Source: Deltaproteobacteria bacterium (GTDB lineage: Bacteria; Desulfobacterota; Binatia; Binatales; Binataceae). Taken from it: a stretch of 10,866 nucleotides of DNA. Below are positions 5,298 through 10,866 of the stretch, in pieces. Under the pieces are notes generated by a model. That model was not told the origin of the DNA. It saw only the letters and a list, made by a program, of their open reading frames with translations, and searched no databases. Position numbers and translations under genes: made by a program. The DNA lies in the NCBI GenBank assembly GCA_027403435.1, contig DAHZDR010000138.1:1-10866 (forward strand). Reading direction: 5' to 3'. How positions within the stretch are numbered: position 1 is the stretch's first letter; the number at the start of each line of letters is the position of its first letter.

Positions 5298-6668
5298 CTA
5301 TTCGCCCGTATTCGGCGACGGCGTGAGGACCGCTTCGTCCGGCGCGGCGACGGGCAGCCCCAGCCGCTCGAGCATCGCGGCCTGGCTCACGCGCAGGCCG
5401 CGATCGGCCAGCGTCGCGACCGTGACGGCGAACGACGCGGCGTCCTGATCCGGCGGCAGCGCGAATTCGATCGCGGGATAGCGGCGCCGCGGGCCGGCGT
5501 TGAGATCGACGATCGGCTTGACCAGATCGCGCCGCAGGGTCGCGGCGAGGCGGCGGGCGTCGGCGCGCAGGATGTCCCGGCGCACCGCGTCATGCACCTC
5601 GGCGGCCGCGCGCGATCCGGTTCCGCGCGGCATATCGTGCGTCAGCGTCTGGCCGATTACCGCCTTGCTCACCTGGCGATCGAGATATTCGCAGAGCCGT
5701 TCGTACACCTCGACGCTGCCGGTCTGGCGCGCCTCGGTGAATTCGATCAGCATCGAATCCGGGATAATCGCGGCGGCGTCGGTGCCGATATTCGCGACCG
5801 CCGTGAGCAGCGTCCGTTTGTCCGCCTCGGTCGCGCCCGTGCCATATTTGCCGACGCGCAGCGGCTGGCCGAAGACCTCGGCGAAAGTCACCCAATCCTT
5901 GAGCGCGTAGTTCTTGAACAGGTAGGCCCATCCCGCCGCCCGTGCGAGTCCGCCGCGAATCGGCAGGCCCGACTTCGCTTTGGCGAAATGCACGACGAAC
6001 TTGAACGGGAGGATCGGCGCGGTCATTGGCTGATAGTCATTCCACGCGCCTTCCGTGGAATGGGGGAACGACGTCCGCATGCGGGCCTCAAGATGCGCCC
6101 CGCCGCCGCCGCGGGAAATAATTTGTCCGTCGTCGCTCAGCGTGCGCACCAGCAACCGTTCGCCGCTGATCCAGTCGAACAGGAACCAGCGCGGGTCGCG
6201 CCAGGCCAGTGCGCGCGGCCGCCATTCGCGCCCGGAGGTGTCCCAGAGAATTTCCGAGGCGGAAAACCCCTTGCCGAGCGCGTCCATCACGTCGAAGAGC
6301 GTTTCCGGCAGATCCAGCGGCCCGTCAAGCAGGGCCTCGCGCACCAAATCGGCCGCGCGCGCGTCCTCGGACGCCGCCGAGGCCGGCCGCACGATCAAGG
6401 GCAATTGCACGAGCGCCTGTTTGCGCGTCTCCAGCACCGCCAGGTAGTGCAGGTCCTTTTCCTCCATCTCCTCGGCCAGTTCGAGATACAGGAAAGGGTC
6501 GCCGAATTCGGCTTGGCGCAGAATCCCGGCCAGCTTCTCCGGCGTGAGGCCGACCGACGGATGCATCACCGAGTAGATATTGCGGACGCCGGCCATCGTG
6601 GGGCCGGCCTGATCCTCGCGAAGCCGGGCGGGATCGACCGGCCGCCCATACGCGTCGTAAAGCGTCAT
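5298..6668 (-). CDS. Mu gp29-like portal protein (DUF935)
   Basis: The 456-residue product forms the portal ring at the head vertex through which DNA is packaged and released. The N-terminal part has NIYSVMHPSVGLTPEKLAGI (30-49), EFGDPFLYLELAEEMEEKD (54-72) and HYLAVLETRKQAL (74-86), the usual DUF935 opening. The most diagnostic stretch is residues 221-275: PFKFVVHFAKAKSGLPIRGG, then LARAAGWAYLFKNYALKDWV and TFAEVFGQPLRVGKY. SKAVIGQTLTHD (334-345) is also conserved. Residues 185-218 (GGGG, then FPHSTEGAWNDYQ) look unlike the family consensus I remember. The start at 6668-6666 has GGAG 6 bases upstream. The gene follows the large terminase by 90 bases, as in Mu, and ends before a low-G+C gap. 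The C-terminus shows no fused F-type domain. Confidence 0.94.
   Translation of the reverse strand: MTLYDAYGRPVDPARLREDQAGPTMAGVRNIYSVMHPSVGLTPEKLAGILRQAEFGDPFLYLELAEEMEEKDLHYLAVLETRKQALVQLPLIVRPASAASEDARAADLVREALLDGPLDLPETLFDVMDALGKGFSASEILWDTSGREWRPRALAWRDPRWFLFDWISGERLLVRTLSDDGQIISRGGGGAHLEARMRTSFPHSTEGAWNDYQPMTAPILPFKFVVHFAKAKSGLPIRGGLARAAGWAYLFKNYALKDWVTFAEVFGQPLRVGKYGTGATEADKRTLLTAVANIGTDAAAIIPDSMLIEFTEARQTGSVEVYERLCEYLDRQVSKAVIGQTLTHDMPRGTGSRAAAEVHDAVRRDILRADARRLAATLRRDLVKPIVDLNAGPRRRYPAIEFALPPDQDAASFAVTVATLADRGLRVSQAAMLERLGLPVAAPDEAVLTPSPNTGE
6038..6062. repeat. Perfect 9-bp inverted repeat inside the portal gene
   Basis: CATTCCACG and CGTGGAATG flank a 7-base spacer within codons for HSTEGAWN of the portal, a stretch that looks atypical for the family. 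It could form an mRNA hairpin or a protein-binding palindrome. One such stem in a window this size is near chance expectation, so no function is claimed. Confidence 0.4.
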
Positions 6669-6758
6669 TATGCACTCCGCCTCATTTGGTATTGGGGAAA
6701 ATAGTCAGTGTAGGGCCGGCGATCGGCGCGAAAGACGTTAAAGGGCGCCGCCTCCGGC

Positions 6759-8309
6759 TCACCAGGCGTCGAGTTCCGCGCGCAGGCGTCCGCGGCGCGC
6801 CGGACGGTCCAGCCGATCCTCGCCGGGCGGCGCGAGGATCGGCGAATCGCCGGCGCCGAAGCGCGTTCGCGGCGCCGGAGTGTAGGCGATTTCGGCGACG
6901 TCGAGCCGGCTGGCGTAGTAGGCGAGGGCGCCGGCGATTGCGGAATCGCCATGCCGGCGCGCGCCGCCGGGCGACGTGGAGCGGCGTTCCGGCACATGCG
7001 CGATCCCGCGTTCCATCACCAGCGCGCGATGGTCGGCGAGGATTTCCGCGTCGCGCGGCAGTTCGATCGCGCCGTCTTCGAAGGCGGCCTTGTAGCGCGG
7101 CATGTTTTCCCGATACCACTCCGGCGAGAGCATCACCTGGCTGATCCGCGCGCCGTAGCGCTGCATCGCCGCCTCCGCCAGATACTGGCCGTTGCCGCGC
7201 GCGTCCATGGCGCCGGCGACGAAGCGCGGCAGCCGATCGGCCACGTAAAACAGGATCTGCTCTTGCTGGCGGAACGGGATATTGCGCAATTCGATCACGA
7301 ACGGCGTGCGCCGCGCGGCCCCCGCGCCGATCTGCAACGGCCAGATCACGGTGAGATCGCCCGAGCGGCCGAAATCCTCGCCGAAAAAACTGAGCGCGTT
7401 GTTGTGCAGCGCGGGCAGCAGCGGCGCGATTCGTTCGTCGCAGAAATCCCGGGTGACGCCGACGCGCTCGTTTTCCGGACGCGCGGCGAAACCCTCCGCC
7501 ATCTCCCAGCGGACGACCGGCACGCCCTCGCGCATCCGGCCCTCGATCAGCGCCGAAGAGAGAAAGGCGCCGCCGCTGGCGCGCGGCGCGCAGAGCAACT
7601 CCTCGTCGGCGTTCTCCCCGTATTGGTCGAACAGCCGGGCGCGCCATTCGGCCTCCGCCGCCGAATTCCAGCGCCGGCCGAGTTTGGCGCAAATCCGATG
7701 GTACAGGCCGTCGGCGAGCGCGTCGTCGATAGTGATGCGATGGAGCGAAAAGGGCCGGCGGCCGGCGCGGATTTCATTGACCAGTTCGTTGAAGGCGTTG
7801 GCGGCGCCGTTATGGGTGGAGATGACCCGCACCACGCCGCCCCACATCGTGAAGGCGAGCGCCGCTTTCATCAGTTCCGGCAGATCCTCGTGGAACGCGG
7901 CCTCGTCAATCACCGCGCGTCCCTGCTTGCCGCGCAGATTCGACGGCCGCGACGAGAGCGCGACGATTTTGCGGCCCGAAGCGAAGCGCACGCGGTAGGC
8001 GCGGATGTCGCGCCGCTCGTCATCGACGGCGATCTCCTCGATCGCGTGCGCGGCCTTGTTGAACTGGCGCGCCCATTGCGCGGCGGTCTCGACGAACTCG
8101 AGCGCCATGTCGCGGTTGTAGCCGATATACCAGGTGTCCATGCCCTTGGCCGCCGCGGCGCGCAGCGCGCTGTCGGCGGCCTCGGTCCAGGTGATTCCGA
8201 CGCGGCGCGATTTCTCGGCCACCTTCACCGGCGCCTCGTCCGCCAGCCATCGCACCTGGTACGGCAGCAGGATTTCCTTCGCTTCGCCCGGTGGTCGCGC
8301 AGATTTCAT
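6759..8309 (-). CDS. Large terminase subunit, Mu gp28-like
   Basis: The 516-residue product is the packaging ATPase and nuclease. In the ATPase half, SRRVGITW (residues 34-41) is the Walker A-like loop with the SRR-x-G form typical of Mu gp28. RAVIDEAAF (131-139) is Walker B with the catalytic Glu, and ISTHNG (163-168) fits the coupling motif. In the nuclease half, GEDFGRSGDLTVIW (310-323) gives the first acidic residues of an RNase H-like fold, AMDARGNG (367-374) a second, and RRHGDSAIAGALAYYA (451-466) the last conserved Asp. Length is typical. The start is preceded by GGGAGG about 10 bases upstream, slightly long but good. It follows the small-terminase-like gene by 61 bases and precedes the portal, forming the packaging module. 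I see no broken motif. Confidence 0.95.
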   Translation of the reverse strand: MKSARPPGEAKEILLPYQVRWLADEAPVKVAEKSRRVGITWTEAADSALRAAAAKGMDTWYIGYNRDMALEFVETAAQWARQFNKAAHAIEEIAVDDERRDIRAYRVRFASGRKIVALSSRPSNLRGKQGRAVIDEAAFHEDLPELMKAALAFTMWGGVVRVISTHNGAANAFNELVNEIRAGRRPFSLHRITIDDALADGLYHRICAKLGRRWNSAAEAEWRARLFDQYGENADEELLCAPRASGGAFLSSALIEGRMREGVPVVRWEMAEGFAARPENERVGVTRDFCDERIAPLLPALHNNALSFFGEDFGRSGDLTVIWPLQIGAGAARRTPFVIELRNIPFRQQEQILFYVADRLPRFVAGAMDARGNGQYLAEAAMQRYGARISQVMLSPEWYRENMPRYKAAFEDGAIELPRDAEILADHRALVMERGIAHVPERRSTSPGGARRHGDSAIAGALAYYASRLDVAEIAYTPAPRTRFGAGDSPILAPPGEDRLDRPARRGRLRAELDAW

Positions 8310-8370
8310 GGTTCAATCGCCTCCCTTCGCGCTGAATCCGGCCGGATCGCCGGCGGCCGCGGTGAATCAG

Positions 8371-8910
8371 TCACTCGGCAATCTCGGTCAGAACTTTGCG
8401 GATCCGATCCACGGCGCCTGGCGAAAGGCCGCCGTTGGGTTCGGCCGCGGCGTCGAGTTCGCGTCCGGCCGCGCCGAGCTTCGCGGCCATCCGCGCGCGC
8501 GTCTCCTCGACCAACTTGCGCTGGACGATCGACGCGCGGCCGATCTCGGCGACGCTGCGTGCGATGGCGGCCAGATTGACGCCGCCCGGATCGGCCGGGT
8601 CGTGCGCGACCAGGACGTTGAACAGATGCTGCTGGACGAGACGCAGCAGCGCCTCGTTCATCTTGAGGTCGTCGTCGCCGGCGGCGGCGACGACGGCGCG
8701 CGCCTGCGCGGTCGCGATCTTGACCGCGTCGAGATTCCGTTCGAGGCGGCTGCCGTAACGGCTGACCGCCCGTTCGCTGATGGTGTAGCCCTGGTCGGCG
8801 AGCCAGCGCGTGAGCGCGCCGTGGTTGCTGAAGTTGCCTTCGAGCAGGCGGCGGTCGAGTTCCACGCGCAATTTCGCGGGCAGGCGGCTGAGTCTGGTGC
8901 GGGTCGGCAT
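8371..8910 (-). CDS. DUF3486 protein, Mu gp27-like probable small terminase
   Basis: The 179-residue product lies directly before the large terminase. Residues 8-58 match the DUF3486 N-terminus: LSRLPAKLRVELDRRLLEGN, then HGALTRWLADQGYTISERAV and RYGSRLE, a helix-turn-helix pattern suited to DNA binding. The rest is helical and charged (EALLRLVQQHLFNVL near 85-99, IVQRKLVEETRARMAAKL near 128-145). In Mu-like phages this gene occupies the small terminase position and probably recognises the packaging site; that role is inferred from family and context. There is no clear ribosome site at the ATG (8910-8908), but the upstream gene stops only 17 bases earlier, so coupled translation is likely. 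Confidence 0.88.
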   Translation of the reverse strand: MPTRTRLSRLPAKLRVELDRRLLEGNFSNHGALTRWLADQGYTISERAVSRYGSRLERNLDAVKIATAQARAVVAAAGDDDLKMNEALLRLVQQHLFNVLVAHDPADPGGVNLAAIARSVAEIGRASIVQRKLVEETRARMAAKLGAAGRELDAAAEPNGGLSPGAVDRIRKVLTEIAE

Positions 8911-8927
8911 GACGGATGGGCCGGGGC

Positions 8928-9245
8928 CTACCAGTACCGTCGCGGACGGGCCACGCCGGGCGGCGCGTCGAGGGTGTATTCGACGATATCGACGCCGCGG
9001 GCGGTGAGTTTCGCGAACCAGGTTTCGGAAAGTTCGCTTTCGATTTCGATCAGGCCGAGATTGCGCAGGTAATCGAATTCGCGGCGCACGCCCGTGATCG
9101 ACATCGGCAGGCGCACGTCGTGCAGCACGCGCCAGACGATATTTTCCGAAACCGCGATCGGACGGCCGGCGTCAAGCACGCGCAGCATCCGCCAGCGCGC
9201 CTCTTCACGCTGTTTTTGTTCGAGATCGATCGAGCTGCCATTCAT
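8928..9245 (-). CDS. Winged-helix-like phage protein at the Mu gp26 position
   Basis: The 105-residue product has a segment EEARWRMLRVLDAGRPIAVS (14-33), a middle LHDVRLPMSITGVRREFDYL (41-60) and RNLGLIEIE (61-69), then WFAKLTARGVDIVEY (76-90) and the end PPGVARPRRYW. The R-x-E-x-x-YL-x-x-x-GLIE pattern followed by a hairpin and KLT-x-x-G resembles a winged-helix domain. I recognise it as a recurrent small gene just before the DUF3486 gene in Mu-like phages, with the conserved PGxARP end. Its function is unknown; DNA binding during packaging is a guess from fold and place. The start codon overlaps the previous stop as ATGA, indicating translational coupling with the membrane protein gene at 9242-9598. 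Confidence 0.8.
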   Translation of the reverse strand: MNGSSIDLEQKQREEARWRMLRVLDAGRPIAVSENIVWRVLHDVRLPMSITGVRREFDYLRNLGLIEIESELSETWFAKLTARGVDIVEYTLDAPPGVARPRRYW

Positions 9246-9598
9246 ACGGTGGTCTCTTCCGCCGGGACCCCCCGGCCTCCCATCTGGTACATGCGCTCGC
9301 GCACCTCGCCGATTTCCGCGCGCACCTCGGCCCGCAGCGCGTCGAGTTTGGCCTCGAGCGTGTTGCCGAAGCGGATCCAGTCCTCGCGGCGGACGTAATC
9401 GACCGGAAGTTGCGCTTTCAACTGCAGAAGTTCCCGTTCGAGTTCGTGCGAAAATTCGCTGCCGTCGCGCTTCAAGTCGCCGACTCGCTTGCCCAGTTCC
9501 GCCTCGTAGCGCGTGATCAGCCAGCGGATCGCTCCGAGATTGAGGCCGACCAGCGTGACAAAAGCCAGAACGAAGGTCGCGATCGCGTCCCAGCTCAT
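9242..9598 (-). CDS. Single-helix membrane protein with coiled coil, Mu gp25 position
   Basis: The 118-residue product starts MSWDAIATFVLAFVTLVGLN and has one membrane segment at about residues 4-28, followed by a long charged helix (ITRYEAELGKRVGDLKRDGS and onward) to about residue 104. The motif LPVDYVRREDWIRFGNTLEA (64-83) followed by KLDALRAEVR recurs in small phage proteins next to lysis or packaging genes. Mu gp25 (DUF2730-type) has the same layout of one membrane helix then a coiled coil, but I cannot assign the family firmly. Role unknown; it could be an accessory lysis or membrane-anchoring protein. The ATG has no good ribosome site; a 22-codon ORF ends over it as ATGA. The stop overlaps the next gene's start. 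Confidence 0.75.
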   Translation of the reverse strand: MSWDAIATFVLAFVTLVGLNLGAIRWLITRYEAELGKRVGDLKRDGSEFSHELERELLQLKAQLPVDYVRREDWIRFGNTLEAKLDALRAEVRAEIGEVRERMYQMGGRGVPAEETTV

Positions 9599-9695
9599 CG
9601 GCGGACCGCCCTTGCGCGCCGCGCCGGCGCGGCGGCTTCGCGATTATCGCGGATTGCGTTCATCGGCGGGCGCCGGCCGCGTAAAGCGCACACGT

Positions 9696-9947
9696 TTAGC
9701 GGGCGGCGTCCGCGCGCGGTTCCGGTTCGGAAGATTCCTTGATCTTGACCGCGCCCGACATCGAGAGCAGCACCGTGGCCAGTCCCGCTCCGTACGCCGC
9801 CGCGTCGCCGCCGTTGAAATGGCCGAAATTGAAGACCGCCGCGCTCCAGAAAACGACATAGGCGGCGGCTCCGGCGACGCCCACAATCCGCGCGGCGTCG
9901 TAGGTGAGATTGTCCTTGCCGGTCAGGGCGTCCTGTATCCATTTCAT
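9696..9947 (-). CDS. Small two-helix membrane protein, holin-like
   Basis: The 83-residue product begins MKWIQDALTGKDNLTYDAAR, then has membrane segments at about 21-42 (IVGVAGAAAYVVFWSAAVFN) and 47-66 (GDAAAYGAGLATVLLSMSGA), and ends in a charged tail KIKESSEPEPRADAAR. The 'LTGKDN-x-TYD' start, the AAAYGAGLA segment and the K-x-x-x-EPEP tail resemble small phage membrane proteins often annotated as holins or holin-like. A holin would form the inner membrane pores that trigger lysis. It lies next to the spanin pair, which fits, but no endolysin is in view and the function is not proven. The ribosome site is poor. There are 76 bases to the spanin gene upstream and 97 to the next gene. Confidence 0.65.
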   Translation of the reverse strand: MKWIQDALTGKDNLTYDAARIVGVAGAAAYVVFWSAAVFNFGHFNGGDAAAYGAGLATVLLSMSGAVKIKESSEPEPRADAAR

Positions 9948-10023
9948 AACTTGCTAGTGAAGTAAGGCGTGTAAGCGGGTGTTGTTCGAGTTCTATATGC
10001 GGAATACCAGCGCCGCGGAATAA

Positions 10024-10365
10024 TCAGTTATATCCTTTCGGCGGATTCGCGGAGGGCGGCGCGGCGTGGGCGAGTCCGCCGCCGGCGGACGCCGCGCAGC
10101 CGGCCAGCGCCGCGTCGCGATCGGCGACGACGCCCTTCAGGATTTCGACGGTGGCGGCGTAAGCGCGGATCGTGTCGGCCGGGGGCGACGCCGGTTGGAG
10201 CGCCGCGATCGGCAGCGCCGGCCGGCCCAGACGGGGAGGATCGCAGGGTAGCGTGCGAAGGATGGGAACCTTCACCGTCACGGGCGCGGCCGGCGCAATC
10301 GCTGGCGGGGAAGACGCGCAGCCCGCAAGCAGGGCGAGGAGCGGCGGGAGGAGGCGCCTTACCAT
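10024..10365 (-). CDS. Rz1: Rz1-like outer-membrane spanin lipoprotein
   Basis: The 113-residue product begins MVRRLLPPLLALLAGCASSP, a lipoprotein signal with lipobox LLAG-C and the lipidated Cys at residue 16. No Asp follows the Cys, which fits outer membrane sorting. Pro-rich stretches follow (CASSPPAIAPAAP; PILRTLPCDPPRLGRPALPI), then a helix ADTIRAYAATVEILKGVVAD. Outer spanins pair with the inner subunit to fuse inner and outer membranes at the end of lysis. I chose the ATG at 10365 rather than upstream ATGs because it gives a clean signal peptide and has GGAG 8 bases before it. The start overlaps the last 7 bases of the inner spanin gene in another frame, a common spanin arrangement. At 113 residues it is longer than lambda Rz1 and carries an extra C-terminal helical and Gly/Ala/Pro region. 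Confidence 0.82.
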   Translation of the reverse strand: MVRRLLPPLLALLAGCASSPPAIAPAAPVTVKVPILRTLPCDPPRLGRPALPIAALQPASPPADTIRAYAATVEILKGVVADRDAALAGCAASAGGGLAHAAPPSANPPKGYN

Positions 10366-10760
10366 TTGCCGAGCTCCGGGCCACGCGCGTTTCCCCATCG
10401 AATGGCGCCCGCGCAATTGTTGGGAACGGGCGCGTGGCGCAGTTGTCTGGCGAGAATGAGATTATTGCGCATAAGTTCGGCTCCGCGGCGCGCGGCGGCG
10501 GTCTCGCGCGCCCGCGCGGCGGCGTCCGCGGCTTGCGCTTTCGCCGCGAGCGCGGCGACCGCCGCGTTCTGTTGGGCGACGGCCGCGCGCATCGCGGTGA
10601 CGCTGGCCTGCAACGCGCCGTTTTGCTCGGTCAGCGTCACGACTTCGGCGCGGGCGGCGTCGCGCTGATGCACCAGCACTTCGCGGTAAATCAGCGCCGC
10701 GGCCAGCAACGCCGCGAGCGCGCCGATTTTCCAGTATTTGAGCAGGTAGATCAGCGGCAT
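10359..10760 (-). CDS. Rz: Rz-like inner-membrane spanin
   Basis: The 133-residue product has one N-terminal membrane anchor (about residues 8-25, KYWKIGALAALLAAALIY), then a long Ala/Gln/Glu-rich periplasmic coiled coil (about 30-107, for example ARAEVVTLTEQNGALQASV). It closes with NNCAGAIRWGNARGPELGKW, whose Cys may form a disulfide between subunits. This layout is that of an inner spanin (i-spanin), which spans the periplasm and binds the lipoprotein partner encoded by the overlapping downstream gene. Mu gp23 and gp24 hold the same position, ahead of gp25. The ATG at 10760 has only a weak GGA about 9 bases upstream. The preceding partial gene stops 28 bases earlier. Confidence 0.85.
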   Translation of the reverse strand: MPLIYLLKYWKIGALAALLAAALIYREVLVHQRDAARAEVVTLTEQNGALQASVTAMRAAVAQQNAAVAALAAKAQAADAAARARETAAARRGAELMRNNLILARQLRHAPVPNNCAGAIRWGNARGPELGKW

Positions 10761-10788
10761 GGCCGTATATCCATCGGCGGCGCGGCGC

Positions 10789-10866
10789 TCAGGCGCGGGC
10801 TGCGGGCGCCTCGGCGTGATTCGCGGCGGCGTGGCGTTCGACCGCGGCGGCGACGGTCGCGGCGCC
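10789..10866 (-). CDS. C-terminal end of an unidentified gene (cut by right edge)
   Basis: The minus-strand frame ending in TGA at 10791-10789 is open to the right edge and gives 25 residues, including AATVAAAVERHAAANHAEAP. Ala-rich with G/C third positions, it looks coding and lies 28 bases before the inner spanin gene in the same direction. By context it could be the end of an endolysin, holin or other lysis-module protein, but the visible part has no diagnostic residue. I do not assign a function. Confidence 0.45.
   Translation of the reverse strand, partial: GAATVAAAVERHAAANHAEAPAARA

Noticed and set aside
5223..6704. Plus-strand ORF of about 493 codons opposite the portal
   Set aside because: Same reason: antisense to a well-recognised DUF935 portal, no ribosome site or domain pattern of its own.
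6682..7692. Minus-strand overlapping ORFs in other frames within the terminase, one running on to 6668
   Set aside because: The tail near 6668-6760 looks fairly protein-like, but the upstream part is Arg-rich shadow sequence and the terminase frame is intact to a normal length, so a frameshifted remnant is not supported.
6951..8579. Plus-strand ORF of about 542 codons opposite the large terminase
   Set aside because: Antisense shadow of a gene with clear terminase motifs; the translated text is Arg/Ala-rich with no domain signature.
9948..10023. Slightly A/T-richer gap after the outer spanin gene, checked for promoter or terminator
   Set aside because: No convincing -35/-10 pair and no stem with a T-run; I see nothing functional in it.
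1..10866. Search for a defence system, CRISPR array, tRNA, insertion sequence or retroelement
   Set aside because: All gaps are under about 120 bases and every substantial minus-strand frame fits phage packaging, head, tail or lysis genes. No spaced direct repeats, transposase or reverse transcriptase motifs were seen.

Overview
The window is one uninterrupted late-gene block of a Mu-like tailed phage or prophage. It encodes the distal lysis genes, DNA packaging, the head, and the start of the contractile tail. Every credible gene lies on the minus strand, so transcription runs from the right edge to the left edge. The DNA is strongly G+C-rich with codon use to match. The Rz/Rz1 spanin pair implies a host with an outer membrane (Gram-negative). 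The host lineage cannot be named from this window. No host gene, integrase, transposase or phage end is visible, so prophage and free phage cannot be told apart.

Layout in transcription order (high to low coordinates): the C-terminal end of an unidentified gene; inner-membrane spanin (Rz-like); outer-membrane lipoprotein spanin (Rz1-like); a small two-helix membrane protein (holin-like); a one-helix membrane protein with a coiled coil (position of Mu gp25); a winged-helix-like protein (position of Mu gp26); a small terminase-like DUF3486 protein (Mu gp27); the large terminase (Mu gp28); the DUF935 portal (Mu gp29); the protease I with a likely nested scaffold Z (Mu gp32); a decoration-type capsid protein; the major head protein T (Mu gp34); the DUF1320 protein (Mu gp36); a Mu gp37-type protein; a tiny basic ORF where gp38 would be; and the N-terminal third or so of the tail sheath (Mu gp39/L), cut by the left edge.

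How they work together: the terminase pair packages DNA through the portal into a procapsid of T, shaped by the nested scaffold and matured by the protease. The decoration protein then stabilises the shell. The gp36/gp37-type proteins belong to the neck and tail-completion region, and the sheath forms the contractile tail. The spanins join inner and outer membranes at lysis. No gene resembling Mu F (gp30) or G (gp31) lies between portal and protease.

The most interesting signal is a roughly 70-80 residue beta-rich module (Y-x3-TDY-x2-D-x-P-x-G-x-I ... G-x-IAAGATV-x-V-x-Y) found in two unrelated virion proteins of this phage: appended to the gp37-type protein and inserted into a loop of the decoration protein. 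It apparently begins a third time in the truncated sheath. The other strong observation is an in-frame internal ATG with a GGAGG ribosome site inside the protease gene, matching the known Mu I/Z arrangement. No gap between genes exceeds about 120 bases, and none holds a recognisable RNA gene, CRISPR array or insertion sequence.
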